Shown piece after piece: positions 49,995 through 61,100 of a stretch of 64,000 bases of DNA. The position numbers and the translations under genes are program-made. The notes below the pieces were generated by a model. The model did no database searches and had not been told where the DNA came from. It worked only from the letters and a program-made list of their open reading frames with translations. How positions within the stretch are numbered: position 1 is the stretch's first letter; each line of letters opens with the position of its first letter. This DNA comes from Choricystis sp. odSpoLacu1 (lineage: Eukaryota > Chlorophyta > Trebouxiophyceae), in the NCBI GenBank assembly GCA_958009055.1, contig OY253655.1:372001-436000 (forward strand). The letters run 5' to 3'.

Positions 49995-52900
49995 ATGCCG
50001 TGCCTCGCCCGCGCCCCCCCGCCCGCGTCACCCGCCCACAGCCTCCTGGCTTGCGCCCGGGCAACAACGGTGGCGCTGACGCCACCTGGACCTACGATTT
50101 CGAGGGCACACCGTCCCCCTCCCCCTTTGCGTCGGCAGACACCGACCGCGTGTCCCTCACCCGCCGCGCGGCCCGCGTTGCTGACCGCGGCTGCGTCCTC
50201 CCCACGCGCCCGCACGTTTGCTCAAGCAGTTCAGACGGGGGCCACCCTGCTGTTTGTGGTGCTGTACGTGTGGTCGACATATGATGCCCCCCCCCCAGGC
50301 TCCATCCGCGCGCTGGCCGACGCGGCGCTGTGCATAGTGTTTGCTGTCGAGTATGTGATTAGGCTATGGGTGAGTATGATTGTGTGTGTTTAAAACGCGA
50401 TCATGGGCGGTGTGTGGGTGGGTTGGTGTGCCGTTTTTGTTGTTTCACTCACACCCACCCCCACCCCACCCACCCACCTCTCAGAACGCGCCCAACAAAC
50501 TGCGCATGGCCACCTCCCTCTGGAACGTGCTCGACTTTCTGGCCGTCTTCCCCCCGTTGCTGGAACTCGCTCTGACGGGCGGCGCCGCCCCCCCCGTCGC
50601 GGTGCGCGGGTCATCGCTCGACCTGCGCTGGTTTAAAATTCTGCGCGCCCTGCGCGTCGTGCGCGTCGCCCTGCTGGCCGGCGAGATGGGGGCCATGCAC
50701 GCCTCGTCCTCGGGGCGGTTGCTCGCGTCGGCGGCGAGTGTGCGGCTGTTTCAACTGGTGGCGAGTGTGGCCACGCTCCTCTTCACAACCTCTGCTATAG
50801 TCAACGTGGTGGAGCGCATCCCCTTCCATGATGCGTTGTACTTTGTCACTACGACTCTGACGACGGTCGGGTTTGGGGATGTGGTGGTGGTGAGTTGGAA
50901 AGGAGGAGGGGGGTAGAGTTTCTTTTGTTTGTTTCGTGGCCGTGCCTTTTTACCTTTTCCAACCCACCCCAACCCCCACCCCCACAACAGCGCTCCTTCG
51001 CCGGCAAAGCCGCCGTCCTCATCATGATCTTTGTCGGCATCGTCCTCATCCCCGCTCAAACGGGGGCGGTGTATGCACAGCTTACCGCACGCAGGCAAAC
51101 GATCGGACCCACCCCTGCGCGCGGTGAACACGCCGTCCTCGTGTCCACCCGCCTGTCCGACGTGCGCGGCTTCTCCGACTTTTTGATGGAAATTTTCTCG
51201 GCGGCTGCACGGGGTGGCCTGCCCCGCACGACGCGCATGGTGGTGCTGGGCGGGCGCGCCCCTTTCGAATTCCGCGCCCTGCAGGAACTCAACGACAGGC
51301 GCCTCACCCTGGTCGAGGGGTCCGCCCTGTCTGAACGCGACCTGACCCGCGTGCGGGCGGAGGCGGCCGCTGCTGTGCTGTTGCTGGCTGACCGGTTTTC
51401 TCCCGACCCAGACGCTGAGGACGTGTCCGTCCTGTTTCAATGCTGGGCCGTCAAATCCTACGTCAAGCGCGTCCCTGTGTACGTGCAGGTATTGAGGCGG
51501 GCGTCGCTGCAAGCGGTGCGCCCGTTTCTGGACCCCGCGCGCGACGTGGCTGTCTCCGTGGAGCAAACGCGGCACCGCTTGCTGGCGCTCTCCGCCCTCT
51601 GCCCCGGTGCATCCACTCTACTGGCCAACCTTTTGCGCCGGTCCGCCATCAGTCCGGCCGCCTCCCTGCGCTCCGATGCTGCCGGCCGGCGCTGGCTGCG
51701 CGCCTACATGAACGGGTGCGGGGAAGCAGTCCACGCCGTCCCCCTCTCCCGCACGTACGCGTGCGTCCCCTTCGCCACCGCTGCTGCCGCCCTGCACGCC
51801 GCCCACGGCGTGGCGCTGGCGGGCGTGTTGGTGGGGGGGCGGTGCCTGCTGAACCCGGGGAGGCGGCTGCTGCGGGGTGGGGAGACGGCTGTTGTTGTGG
51901 CGAGCGGCGCCGCGCGCGCGGCGCGCGCGGCTGCCGCCCCCTACGCCCCCCTCCCCTCCGACGCCGCCGCCGCCGCGCTCGCGGGGGCGTTGGCCACGCC
52001 CGTCACACCGCCTCCACCGTCCCCGTGCACGGTTGGAGATGTTGAATCAGAGAGTGTCGACTTCGAGCCTGAAGAGTGTGCGATCGATGGGCGGGGCGTG
52101 TCGACCCCCACCCCCACCCCCACGCCAGCCGCCGTCGACGCGGCCACCGTGCTCACCCTGGCGGCCGCCGACCCCGACAGGCTGCCCCCCATGGCGGCCG
52201 CCGTCGCCGCCGAGGCAGCGGGCGACGAGGCGCCCACGTTCACGATGCGGGTGGCGCCGCCGCCGCCGCCGTCGCCCGCCGACGACGCCGCGCGCGTCGC
52301 GGCGTGCGCGGTCGGCCCCGACGGCTTTGTGGACGACTCAGACTACTTTGGTGGGCGCGACAGGCGGGATGTGGGCGTGTTTGGTGGGGTGGAGGAGGCC
52401 GACGGCAAGAAGAAGACGGCGACCGCGCCCGCGGCAGGCGACACCGACGCCACCACCTCACCACCATCACCCTCCTCCCCTCCACCCGACCGCGACGACC
52501 TGCCCCTGACCGATGCATCGGGCGCCCCCCTGACCGGCCACATCATCGTGACGGGGGCGCCTGCCTCATTGTTGCCGTTTGTGGAGCAGTTGCGAGCGTG
52601 TGACCCCGTCGCGTCCCCCCTCGTCGTGCTCGCCCCCACCCGCCCACCCGACTGGGGCGCCGTCACGTCCCTCGGCCCCGCCTTCTATGTGCGGGGCGAC
52701 CCGTCCGCCACCGCCGGCCTGCGCGCCGCCCGCGCGGCCGGGGCGAGGGCCCTGGTGTACCTGGCGCTCCCCCTGCGCCCGGGCGGACCGACCCCCGCCT
52801 CCACCTCCCCCCCTCCCCCCGCCACCCTGTTCTCGGGTGGCTCGGCCGCCGTCACAGACAGGGCGGACGCGTCCCGCACCGCCGTGCTGGCGGATGCGCC

Positions 52901-53523
52901 GGGGTTGTTGTGCGTTTACGGCGTTGGAGAGGAGGGAGGCGTCACCCCCGCCCCACGCCGTCGTGGAACTCTGTTTCACCTCCTCCCTGAGGTTCCTCCA
53001 ACCCGGCCTCCTCCTCAAGGGCGTCACCACCGGCCCCGGCCCCATGGGCGGCCCCGGCCGCCCCCGCAAATCGTGGCAAGCTCGCCGCGCGCAGGAGGAT
53101 GCAGCCCAGAAGGAAGGCCTGGCTGCCTGGCAGGCCAACCCCTACTACTGTGCAGGGCGCGTCACCGTGCCCGCCATCATGGACACGTTCGCCTGCCACG
53201 GCTTCTTTGGGGCGGGCCTGCTGTCCGAGTTGATGGCCGAGTTGGCGGGCGACGACGGCCGCCCGGGCGGCGCCGCGCTGCGCTCGGTGCCCGTCCCCCC
53301 CGACCTCGTCGGCGCCCGCTACGGCGACCTCGTCGCCCGCCTCGCCCTGCGCCGCCGCCTGGTCCCGCTCGGCCTCTTCCGCCGCAAATCGGAGAACGCG
53401 ACGTGGCGGCTCAGCTATGTGGTGACCAACCCGCCGCCGCGCACGCGGCTCGAGCGCGGCGACCGCGTGTTTGTGCTACGGGAGAGGGGGGGGGCGTGGT
53501 TGAGCGAGTGGGTGTGGGACTGA
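49995..53523 (+). CDS. BK/Slo-type voltage- and ligand-gated potassium channel
   Basis: Exons are 49995-50369, 50485-50889 and 50991-53523, about 1100 aa. An ATG at 49931 in another frame encodes an attractive N-terminus (NNGGADATWTYDFEGTPSPS) and may be the true start if one base is surplus. S1 is TGATLLFVVLYVWSTYD. S4 carries regular charges (LRWFKILRALRVVRVALLAG). The pore has the K+ filter TTTLTTVGFGDV. RCK1 follows (HAVLVSTRLSDVRGFSDFLM, RFSPDPDAEDVSVLFQCWAV) with the D-P-D-A-E-D motif of BK channels, then a disordered linker and RCK2 (GHIIVTGAPASLLPFVEQLR, AGRVTVPAIMDTFACHGFFG). Near 52947 the frame shifts +1 before VVELCFTSSLRFLQPGLLLK. Likely plasma or organelle membrane; no obvious calcium bowl. 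Confidence 0.9.
50287..50296 (+). other. 10-C run that stays in frame (control for the frame-offset pattern)
   Basis: In the potassium-channel gene this C run lies between two segments of one continuous membrane-helix frame (WSTYDAPPP then GSIRALADAALCIVF). It shows that not every long C run in this assembly is one base off. Confidence 0.7.
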
Positions 53524-54019
53524 GATGTGAATTTGTGTGTGTGTTTTGCTGTTTGTTTGTGCAAACGCTGGTTTTTCGTTGTGTGGTTCGCTTTCTCGGG
53601 AGGAAAGAAAGGGAGAAAGGAGCCGTCGAACGAGACAGAAAAACACACTCGCCGGCGTCTCTTTTCGTTTTGGCAGGAGGAACGACAGGCGGCGCCCCAC
53701 ACACGCGCGTGCTTGTGAAGACGCCACGCCTTGTCACCCACACCCACCGCCGCCGCCCAACGCCCCGAGGCGGTGAGTGAGCCGCCAGAGCGAAATTCGT
53801 GCCGACCGCCCCATCCACGCCGCCCCCCCCTCACACACACGCACCCTCCCTCCCCCCACTCACACACACAGCACGACGCACAAACACAGGAGCTCTCTGG
53901 GAGGCTGAACGCAACAGGTGCACGGTTTTTTCACACCGTCCCGCCGTCCGCATCCGCATTGCCGCCGGCTGAAACCTGCGCCAACCCGCCCACCCCACAC
54001 CCACTGCTTCCACAACACC
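53524..54019. other. Intergenic, possible 5' UTR intron of ISY1
   Basis: About 500 bp lie between the channel stop and the ISY1 start, both plus strand. The first part is T/G-rich, with GTTTGTTTGTGC-type sequence suited to a 3' end. Further on, GTGAGTGAG at about 53773 and CACACACAG at about 53871 could bound a 5' UTR intron for ISY1. No coding region is supported. Confidence 0.4.
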
Positions 54020-54883
54020 ATGGCGCGCAACGTGGAAAAATCGCAAAACGTGCTCAACCGCCTGCTGGCCGCCCGCACCGCGGACGACAGGCCGCAACGT
54101 GCGCGCCGCCCGCGCCTCGCGTCCGAGTGTGACGACGTGACCGAAGCCGACAGATGGCGCGCCACCATCATGCGCGAGATCGGGCGCAAAGTGATGGACA
54201 TCCAGAATGCCGGGCTGGGGGAGGGGCGGCTGCGCGACCTGAATGACGACATCAACAAACTGATTCGTGAGAAAGCGCACTGGGAAAAGAGGATCGTGGA
54301 ACTCGGGGGGCCCGACTACGCGGCTGCTGCCCCTCCTGTCGGCGGGAAAGGTGGTGCCGGTGCTAGCGCTGCCACGGGCAAGGGGGCGGGATACAGGTAC
54401 TTTGGCGCGGCGCGCGAGTTGCCGGGGGTGAAGGGACTTCTTGCCCCGACCGACGCCCCCGCACGCGCGCGCCGCCGCACGCGGGCCGCCCTGCTGGCCG
54501 GCATCGATGGCGACTACTATGGCTACCGGGATGAGGAGGGCGGCGCCCTGGTGGCGGCTGAAGCGGCGGCCGAGCCCGCGCGCGCGGCGCGGGTGGAGGC
54601 AGAGTGGCGGTCACGCCAAGGCACGGCCGCGGGCGCGCCAGCCCCCGCCTCCACCGCACCCCGGCCGCCGCCGCCTGCTGGTACTGCTGCTGCTGCCCAC
54701 GACGATGACGGCGACGACGGCGCCATGGACGTGGACGCGGTGGCGCTACCTGATGCCGCATCGATTGAGGCGGCTGTCGTCGCGCGCAAAAAGGCGGCCC
54801 TCCTGGCCAAGTATGCATCCCCCGCCCTGATCGCGGAACAAGACAGGGCGGCCGAGATGCTGGGCAGGCGAGAGGGAGGGTGA
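54020..54883 (+). CDS. ISY1: Pre-mRNA splicing factor ISY1
   Basis: A single exon of about 287 aa. The N-terminal half is highly conserved: MARNVEKSQNVLNRLLAART, RPRLASECDDVTEADRWRAT, VMDIQNAGLGEGRLRDLNDD, INKLIREKAHWEKRIVELGG, then GYRYFGAARELPGVKGLL and DGDYYGYRDEEGGALV. ISY1 is a Prp19/NTC-associated spliceosome component that acts at the first catalytic step. The C-terminal third is Ala/Pro/Asp-rich and variable. The nuclear function fits an intron-containing genome. The gene itself lacks coding introns. Confidence 0.96.
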   Translation: MARNVEKSQNVLNRLLAARTADDRPQRARRPRLASECDDVTEADRWRATIMREIGRKVMDIQNAGLGEGRLRDLNDDINKLIREKAHWEKRIVELGGPDYAAAAPPVGGKGGAGASAATGKGAGYRYFGAARELPGVKGLLAPTDAPARARRRTRAALLAGIDGDYYGYRDEEGGALVAAEAAAEPARAARVEAEWRSRQGTAAGAPAPASTAPRPPPPAGTAAAAHDDDGDDGAMDVDAVALPDAASIEAAVVARKKAALLAKYASPALIAEQDRAAEMLGRREGG

Positions 54884-54979
54884 ATGGGCGGCAGGGAGAG
54901 GATGAAAAACAGCACTTTTCAACAAAAAAATGACAACCCTCTCTCTCTCTCCCAACAACGTTTCCCTCCCTTCATTCTC

Positions 54980-55915
54980 TCACACTGCCGCCGCATCGGA
55001 GTCGCTCTCCCCGGGGACGGGGGGCGGCCCCCTTCCCGCGCCCATCCGCCCTCTCCGCCGCCGCCGGCGCACGCCACCACCACCATAGTAAGGCCCCCCC
55101 TCCTCCCCGCCCCCACCCACCCCCTCCAACCACCGGGCCGCCGCCCCCGCCACACCCGCCGCGCGCAGGGCGGCCCTCGCGGCGCGCGCGCCCGCACGCA
55201 CGCCGGCCACCGCTTCGCGCAGGGCGGGGCCAGAGGTGTCGAGGGCGGCACGCGCCCTCAACCCGGGTTCGACCGCCGCCCTCGCCGCGGGCGCGCGCGC
55301 CCGGGCGGCGGGCAGCACGCCCTGGTGCAGGATGGCCGCCATGGCGGACGGCGCGGCCGCGGCGGCGGAGGAGGCGTCGGCCAGGGTGGCAGCAGCGGCA
55401 CGCACACCGCTCGTCAGGTCAGCGGACAGCCCTCCCAGCTCGTCCACCGCGTCCGCCAGCTCCAGCCCCGACAGGCGCACCGCGGCCGCGGTGTCGGGCA
55501 CTTCGGCGTCCAGGGAGCGGGCCAGGGTGGCGACGTCCAGAGCGGCGCGGCGGATCGCCTGTGGTGGGAGGAAAAACGGGGATTTTTTATGTGAGGCACA
55601 CACGCCGCTGCACCACTTTCACACACGCACGCACATCACACACACAAACTCAAACTCACCAGCAGCGTGGGAATCGCAAACAGCAGGAAGATGGTGAGCG
55701 CCGCCGACAGCGCGGCCGACGCCCACGCGACCGCGACCGCGACCGCGGGGGCGGACGCGGTGGCGGCGGCAGCGGCATGCACAGCGATAGTGGGATGATG
55801 ACGTGGCCGTGACACGGGCAGGGGGCGGGGCGGCAGGCGGGGGCCGCAGCGACGCACGGCGGACGCCAATGGTCGCGCCGACCGCGGCGAGCGGGGGCGC
55901 GGCGAGCGCCTGCAT
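54980..55915 (-). CDS. Plastid-type membrane protein (conserved in plants, uncharacterised)
   Basis: Exons are 55915-55660 and 55558-54980, about 277 aa. The start MQALAAPPLAAVGATIGVRR is transit-peptide-like. After a +1 offset near 55800-55850 a membrane helix reads AWASAALSAALTIFLLFAIP. The next exon continues LDAEVPDTAAAVRLSGLELA, DAVDELGGLSADLTSGVRAA and long Ala-rich helices with an Arg-rich tail ([20 protein letters not shown]). I recall a plant chloroplast family with the same P-D-T-x-A-A-V-R-L-S-G ... D-L-T-x-E-L-x-D-L order after a single TM. Function unknown; possibly an envelope or thylakoid organiser. Confidence 0.65.
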
Positions 55916-56040
55916 TGGTGGCTGGTGTGCGTGGAGGGGACCAGCGGCACGAGCCTGAGTGGTTTTGTGTGTCTGGCGCCACACGAATTGACAGAGAAAA
56001 CGGGGTGAAAAAGTGTTGTGCGACAGAACCCTCTCGCCCT

Positions 56041-57238
56041 TCACCTCCCGCCCCCCCGCTCCACCTCTGCCTCTGCGTGCCACCCCGGCACAAACCGGGT
56101 CGCCATCTCCTCCTCCTTCTGGGCTGTGCCTGCGTCAAAGTCTTTATCCTGCTCATCTAGAACCGGCATCTTGAACTTGGGCGCATCGAAGGGCAGGTTG
56201 GGCGCGGGGCCTAGGTCGCCACGAGGCAGCGCGGTCGGCGGGCCTCCGCCACCACCCACCGCCCCAGTCCACGTCGACCGCGGCACGGTCGCCTGGGCAG
56301 CCGGCGCATGCGCAACCACCGCAGCCACAGCTGCCGCGTCGGCAGCCCGCTGGGCGGCGATCGCTGGATCAACGCGCATGGTCATGGTGGCGGCCGCCCC
56401 CCCCCCTCTCTTCCACACACTCGCGCGCCAGCAGGTCCACGCTGACAGTGATTGCCCTGTCGCGCGCAGCATCCTTGGTAGCTGCAGCTGCTGCTGCCGC
56501 AGCCGCAGCAGCAGCAGCTTTCTGGGCGGGCGACAAAAATCGGTCCGCCGCGATCGCGGCCGCGCCGCCGGCCGCGTCGTCATCATGCACGTCCGCCGTC
56601 GCCGCCTCCACCGCTGCATCCAGGGCCACCAGTCTGTCTTTGAGAGCGGCAGCCGCTTCAGCCGCCCCGCGCGGCGCGCCGGGGGGCAGGGGGCGCGCGT
56701 CGGCAGTGTCACCCTCCCGCAACGCCACGCGGGAGCCACACTCGGGGCAGCGGCCGCCGGCTTCGAGCAGGGACCGCGTGTTTGAGTCGTTGCCGGTCGT
56801 GGCCGCGATCAGGCCGCACATCAAGCAGATGGCGTGGGTGCGGTCGGGGGGGCCGCCGCCATCACCATCAGCTTTGCCTCTCTGGCCTGCTCTGGCCTTG
56901 GCCTCTTTGAACATCAACGCGCCCCCCACGCGCCCACCCGCTCGCCCAGGCGCGTTGGAGGGCAGCGGCTGTGATGTGGCCGGCCGTGTCTGTGGCTGCA
57001 CCTGCGGCGACGGCGGGCGCGCGGCGGACGTCGATGACGCTCCCGTGCCATCACGCGCCGCGATGAAGGCCGCCAGCGCGGCCTCCGCCCTCGGATCACC
57101 CCCCAGCATCGGCAACACGTCTTCCGGGGGGGCGCCCGCGGTCAGGGACGCGACGATGGCGGCCGCCGAGTCGGCGTCAAAGCCGAGGGAGGCGCGCAGG
57201 GCGGACGCGAGGGCGGCACGGGGGACGTCTAGAGACAT
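56041..57238 (-). CDS. Zinc-finger protein, ASC-1/TRIP4-like C2HC5 candidate
   Basis: One exon of about 398 aa. The N-terminus may be a small helical CUE/UBA-like domain (ALRASLGFDADSAAAIVASL, PEDVLPMLGGDPRAEAALAA). The zinc-binding region is HAICLMCGLIAATTGND and LEAGGRCPECGSRVAL (C-x2-C ... C-x2-C). This recalls the C2HC5 finger of ASC-1/TRIP4, a subunit of the ASCC complex that rescues stalled ribosomes and repairs alkylated DNA. The C-terminal part reads ARDRAITVSVDLLARECVEE and, after a 10-C run at 56397-56406 that should be nine, MTMRVDPAIAAQRAADAAAV. The family call is tentative because the second half is diverged and no ASCH domain is present. Confidence 0.6.
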
Positions 57239-57457
57239 TTGGAAGGGTGTGGGAAACGGTGCCCTTGCCCCCCGCGCGCGTGGGCGGGGACAATGCCGCA
57301 AAAAGAGTGGTCTTACGTTTTTTTTACCTCCCAAGAAAACGTTGCTCCCAAGGCTCCGCCCCCAAAAAAAGAGGTTCAAAGTTATAGGCAGTGCTTTTGT
57401 GTTGGTCGCCCACCTACCATTCTAAAAACACTCCTCTCTCTCTCTCCCTCCCTCTCT

Positions 57458-58287
57458 TCACTTCGCCAGCACGCGGCGGGACCCCTTCTTTTTGGCCACA
57501 ATGACGCCGCCGACCACAACGGCCACCACCACAGCCACCATGACGATGGCCACCGCGGCAGCAGCGCCTTTCGACAGGCCGTGGTGAGCGCTCGCGCCGG
57601 GCGCCGTGCCCCCGATGGCCGCGATCTTGCCGTCGGGAGTGACCACCAGCTCTTTGGGCGCGTCCACGTCGCCCACGGCCACGGGCACGGTCTTGACCTT
57701 GATCTCGAGCACGCCGGCGCAGGCAGCGGGTTTGGCGCCGTAGAGCTGAGTGGGGTGGAGAGGGTGGGGAGGAGGAGGAGGGAGGTGTGTGTGTGAGGTG
57801 GCAGCAGCAAACAACCACGGGGCGTGTCTCGCTACGTCTCTCCCTCCCCTCCCTCTCCACACGACAGCGCCCCCCTCCCTCCTCCTCACTCACTGACTTG
57901 GCCACCGCGCACAGTTCAGCCTGGGTCAGGGTGCCGTCCAGGGCGGCGGCGGGGGAGGATTCGACGCCGTCGGAGGACGGGGAGGTGCCCTGCGTCGACG
58001 CGTCGGCCGCCTCAGTGGTGGCGGGGGCTTCGTCCTGGGCCAGGCGGCGACTGTGGGCGGAGGCGCCTGGTTAAAGAGTTTTGTGTGCGTGTCAAGGAAT
58101 GAGAAACGGGGGGGGGCGTGGGAGGGGAGGACGCGAACCACGCGCGCAGACACCCCCGGGCGTGTCGCAGCGCGGGCCCTCGCGGCCCCTCCCTCCTTTG
58201 CTCCTCCACCAAACACGCACCGCCGACCGAGTCCAGCACCAGCACCAGCGCCAGGGCGGCGGCGAGGGTCGTGGAGCGGGGGGACAT
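57458..58287 (-). CDS. Small type I membrane protein, unknown
   Basis: Exons are 58287-58217, 58050-57894 and 57745-57458, about 171 aa. I chose the donor at 58216 because it alone keeps all three exons in frame. Signal peptide MSPRSTTLAAALALVLVLDS; acidic Ser/Thr-rich segment (DEAPATTEAADASTQGTSPS); a short module DGTLTQAELCAVAKSLYGAK then PAACAGVLEIKVKTVPVAVG with two or three cysteines; a TM helix AAAAVAIVMVAVVVAVVVGG; and a basic cytosolic tail KKKGSRRVLAK. D-G-T-L-T-Q-A-E-L hints at a degenerate EF-hand-like loop, not convincing. Cell-surface or endomembrane location inferred. Confidence 0.6.
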
Positions 58288-58441
58288 GGGGTGTTGTGTG
58301 GGTGGGGGAAGGCTGGAGGAGACGAGAAAAGCGAGTGTGTGTTTGTTTTCTGTTCGGCCTTTTCTACACAAAACCAACTCTCTCCTCTCTCACCAACCAG
58401 CTGCGTGTGTGCGACTCCCCCTCACCCCTTCCACCCATCAC

Positions 58442-60736
58442 TCAAGCTGCCGCCCCCACCGCCTCCTGTGTGCCGCGCTCCACGGCAGCAGCACCTCCCC
58501 CCACGCACGCCATTGCGAACTCGTCCAGCGCGGCCGCCACGGCCTCCGGCACCTCGTCATGGGGGCAGTGCCCCGCGTCGAACAGTTTCAGGGTGGCGCC
58601 AGGGACGGCGGCCACCAGGGCGGCAGCCCGGCCGCGCGCGTCGTTCAACGGGTCCAGCACGCCCTGCAGAATCGCGGCAGGCCCCCCATACCCGCGCACC
58701 AGCAGCGTGTCCAGCGCCTGGGGGCGCGGCATGTAGAACACCGACTGAAACACGGCCAGGGCGCCCGGGTCGGCGGCGGCGCGCGCGATCTCGGACGCGA
58801 GCCACGCGTCGGCCGCGCGCGGGTTGGTGGGGTAGAGCCGTTTGAGTGTTTTCCCAATGGACAGCTCCAGGTACAGGAACAGAGTGCGCGACACCGCCTC
58901 CACAAACAGGCGGTTGGGGGGGGGGGGCGGCCGCGGAGGCAGGCTGGACGGGGGCACCGCCGCCCGTGGTTGACGCGTCGGCAGCGGCCGACGCGAGGCC
59001 GTCCACCCGCCCCGCGGGGTTGAGCAGGGCCACCCCCGCGAACGCGGCCGGGTGGGCCGCCGCGGCAGCCGCCACGATGTAGCCGCCAATGGAGTTGCCG
59101 GCTGCGACGGCTGGGCAGCGAATGATCGTCTCCGCAAAGTCAGCCACAAACGAGGACCACGCATCCTGTCCATAGGCCAGCGGCGGCTTCTCCGACCGCC
59201 CGTACCCGGGCAGCGTGGGGGCGTATACGGAGTAGCCCGCCGCGACGGCAGCTTGAGTAACTCCTCGCCACTGCTCGCCAAACGCACCAAACCCGTGAAT
59301 GAGAAGCAGGGCGGGAGCTCCCGGCTTGGGTGTCTCCGGGTGTGCCTCCACATACTCGACCAGCACCCCCCTCCACCTCCAGTGGCGCAGGGTGCCGCCT
59401 CCAACGGCCGGGGCACCCGCCCGGGTGGCAGCCATCAAGGCGTGGAAGTCGGACGCGTCTGCGGCGGCCGCGGCCGCGCGCGCGCGGCGGCCGACGCGCG
59501 CGGCGCGGTGACGGCCGGCGCGGGGGGGCAGGCGCGCCAGGGCGGCCGCCGCGTCGGCGGCGACGCGGCGGCGGGACAGGGTGCCCAGGGCCAGGGCGGG
59601 GGCAAAGACGGCGGCAAAGGAGCCGCCGGGCGTGGCGGGCGCTTCGGCGGAGGAGACCGCGGCCTCGAGGCATGCAGCGCGGCGCGCGGTCACTGGATCA
59701 CCCGCCACGCCGACCGCCCCTCCCGCGGTCAGGTAGGCGGCCAGCGCGGCCCGGGCGGTGGGCTCGCCACCCGCGGCCGCGTCGCGCGCCGCGTCAGCGG
59801 CAGCGGGGGGCGCACCAAACGCCACAAGAGGGGGCGCGGGGCGCGCGCCGGCGCGGCCACCCCCCTCCGGCACGGCAGCCGCAGCCGCCAGCCCCATAAT
59901 CTCGTCCACGGTGGGCAGGTCACCCACTGCCACCCCGTCCGGCGGCGGCGGCAGGGCGCCGGGGGCCGGCAGCAGGGGCAGGCGCGGTCCGCGTGCGCGG
60001 GTGTGCGCTTTGTACGAGTCGCCGCCCAGGCCGCCCACGTGCAGGGGGGCGGTCCACGTGGTCAGCCGGGCGCCGGCTGTGGAGAGCGCGGTGGCGGCGA
60101 CCGCTGTCGCGTCCGCCCAGGCGGCGATGGGTTCGGTCTCGGCGTGCACGGTCGCTGCACCCACAGTGGCCGCCACGTTAGCCACAGCCGCCCCCGCGCC
60201 CCCGGGTGCACACCGCACGATGATGAGGTCAGAGCCCCGCACCCTCAGCGCGGCGCGCAGGGCCGCCAGGGCGCCGGCCAGGCCCGCCGCGCCGCACGGA
60301 CCAGCCGCGCCGAGCGAGGCGGCGGCAAGCGCTGGGTCCAGCACGTACACCACCGCCACCCTGGAGGGGAGGGTGGAGGCGGAGGCGGTGAAGCCGGGGT
60401 GGTCGTCCAGGCGGAGGTCGTGCTTGAGCCAGACGAGGCTGGGGGGTGGGAGGGAGGGTCGCCACGTCGGTGTGCCGGTGGTGTCCTTCAATTGACGCCG
60501 CTCTCCCCTCCCTCTCTCTCTCCCTCTCACACTCACCTCGTCCCGCCTGTTTGCAGACCATTCACAGCACTCGCCCCCACAACTGCTGCCGCGCCGGGCG
60601 CGGCCACGCCGCCGGGAGGCGCGGACGCGGCGCGCAGCGTGGGCGCGCGGTGCGAGCACGACGCGCGGCTGGCAGCGGTTGGTCGGCCGGTGGCGCGAGG
60701 GACGGCCAACGTGTGCGTGGTGCGTGTGACACGCAT
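58442..60736 (-). CDS. Photolyase-N-domain / alpha-beta hydrolase fusion, plastid-type
   Basis: Exons are 60736-60537 and 60438-58442, about 731 aa. The long N-terminus looks like a transit peptide. A DNA-photolyase N-terminal alpha/beta domain follows (SLVWLKHDLRLDDHPGFTAS, VAVVYVLDPALAAASLG), but no FAD-binding photolyase domain is present, so light-driven repair is not expected. After an Ala-rich linker comes a hydrolase: ALLLIHGFGAFGEQWRGVTQ, nucleophile Ser in VAAGNSIGGYIVAAAA, ALLNPAGRV, and the catalytic His in LFDAGHCPHDEVPEAVAAAL. A 12-G run at 58916-58927 breaks the frame before NRLFVEAVSRTLFLYLELSI; 11 would restore it. The same fusion is known in plants (Arabidopsis At4g25290 type), substrate unknown. 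Confidence 0.88.
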
Positions 60737-61100
60737 CTTTTGGGAGAGCTGTGAGGGCAGCGCGTGCGTTTGCGGCGCAGGGATAGAAGGAAGAGAAACA
60801 GCGACGTGTGTGTGTGTGTTGTTAATAACCGCCTGACTTTTAACACAAGCGCGAAACAGCGCTGCCCCCCCGCCCCCACATGAAACAAAAAAATAGTGTG
60901 CAGGCAAAAAACCGTAGAAAACACAGGAACACGACATAACGTAAGCGGGTAAAAGGCATCCATAAAACAGGGGTCGGGGAAGAGGGGGCGGGGGCACAGA
61001 GTCGCAGTTTTGGTTTCGGCGCGACGACACCAGAGTCCCTCTCTCTCTCCTGCGCCAAAGAAATCAAATGGAGTAAAACACACACGGTCAAAGAAAACAA
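60737..61100. other. Intergenic, hydrolase promoter / kinase 3' flank
   Basis: About 360 bp between two minus-strand genes. The middle (60890-60970) is A-rich on the plus strand and unusually AT-rich for this window. The section next to 60736 has a TG tract at about 60804-60819. No gene or strong motif is visible. Confidence 0.45.

Noticed and set aside
60736..61030. Extended N-terminus of the photolyase/hydrolase protein upstream of 60736
   Set aside because: The frame is open upstream but AT-rich, and its first residues look non-coding; the ATG at 60736 begins a typical basic, Ser/Thr/Ala-rich transit peptide.
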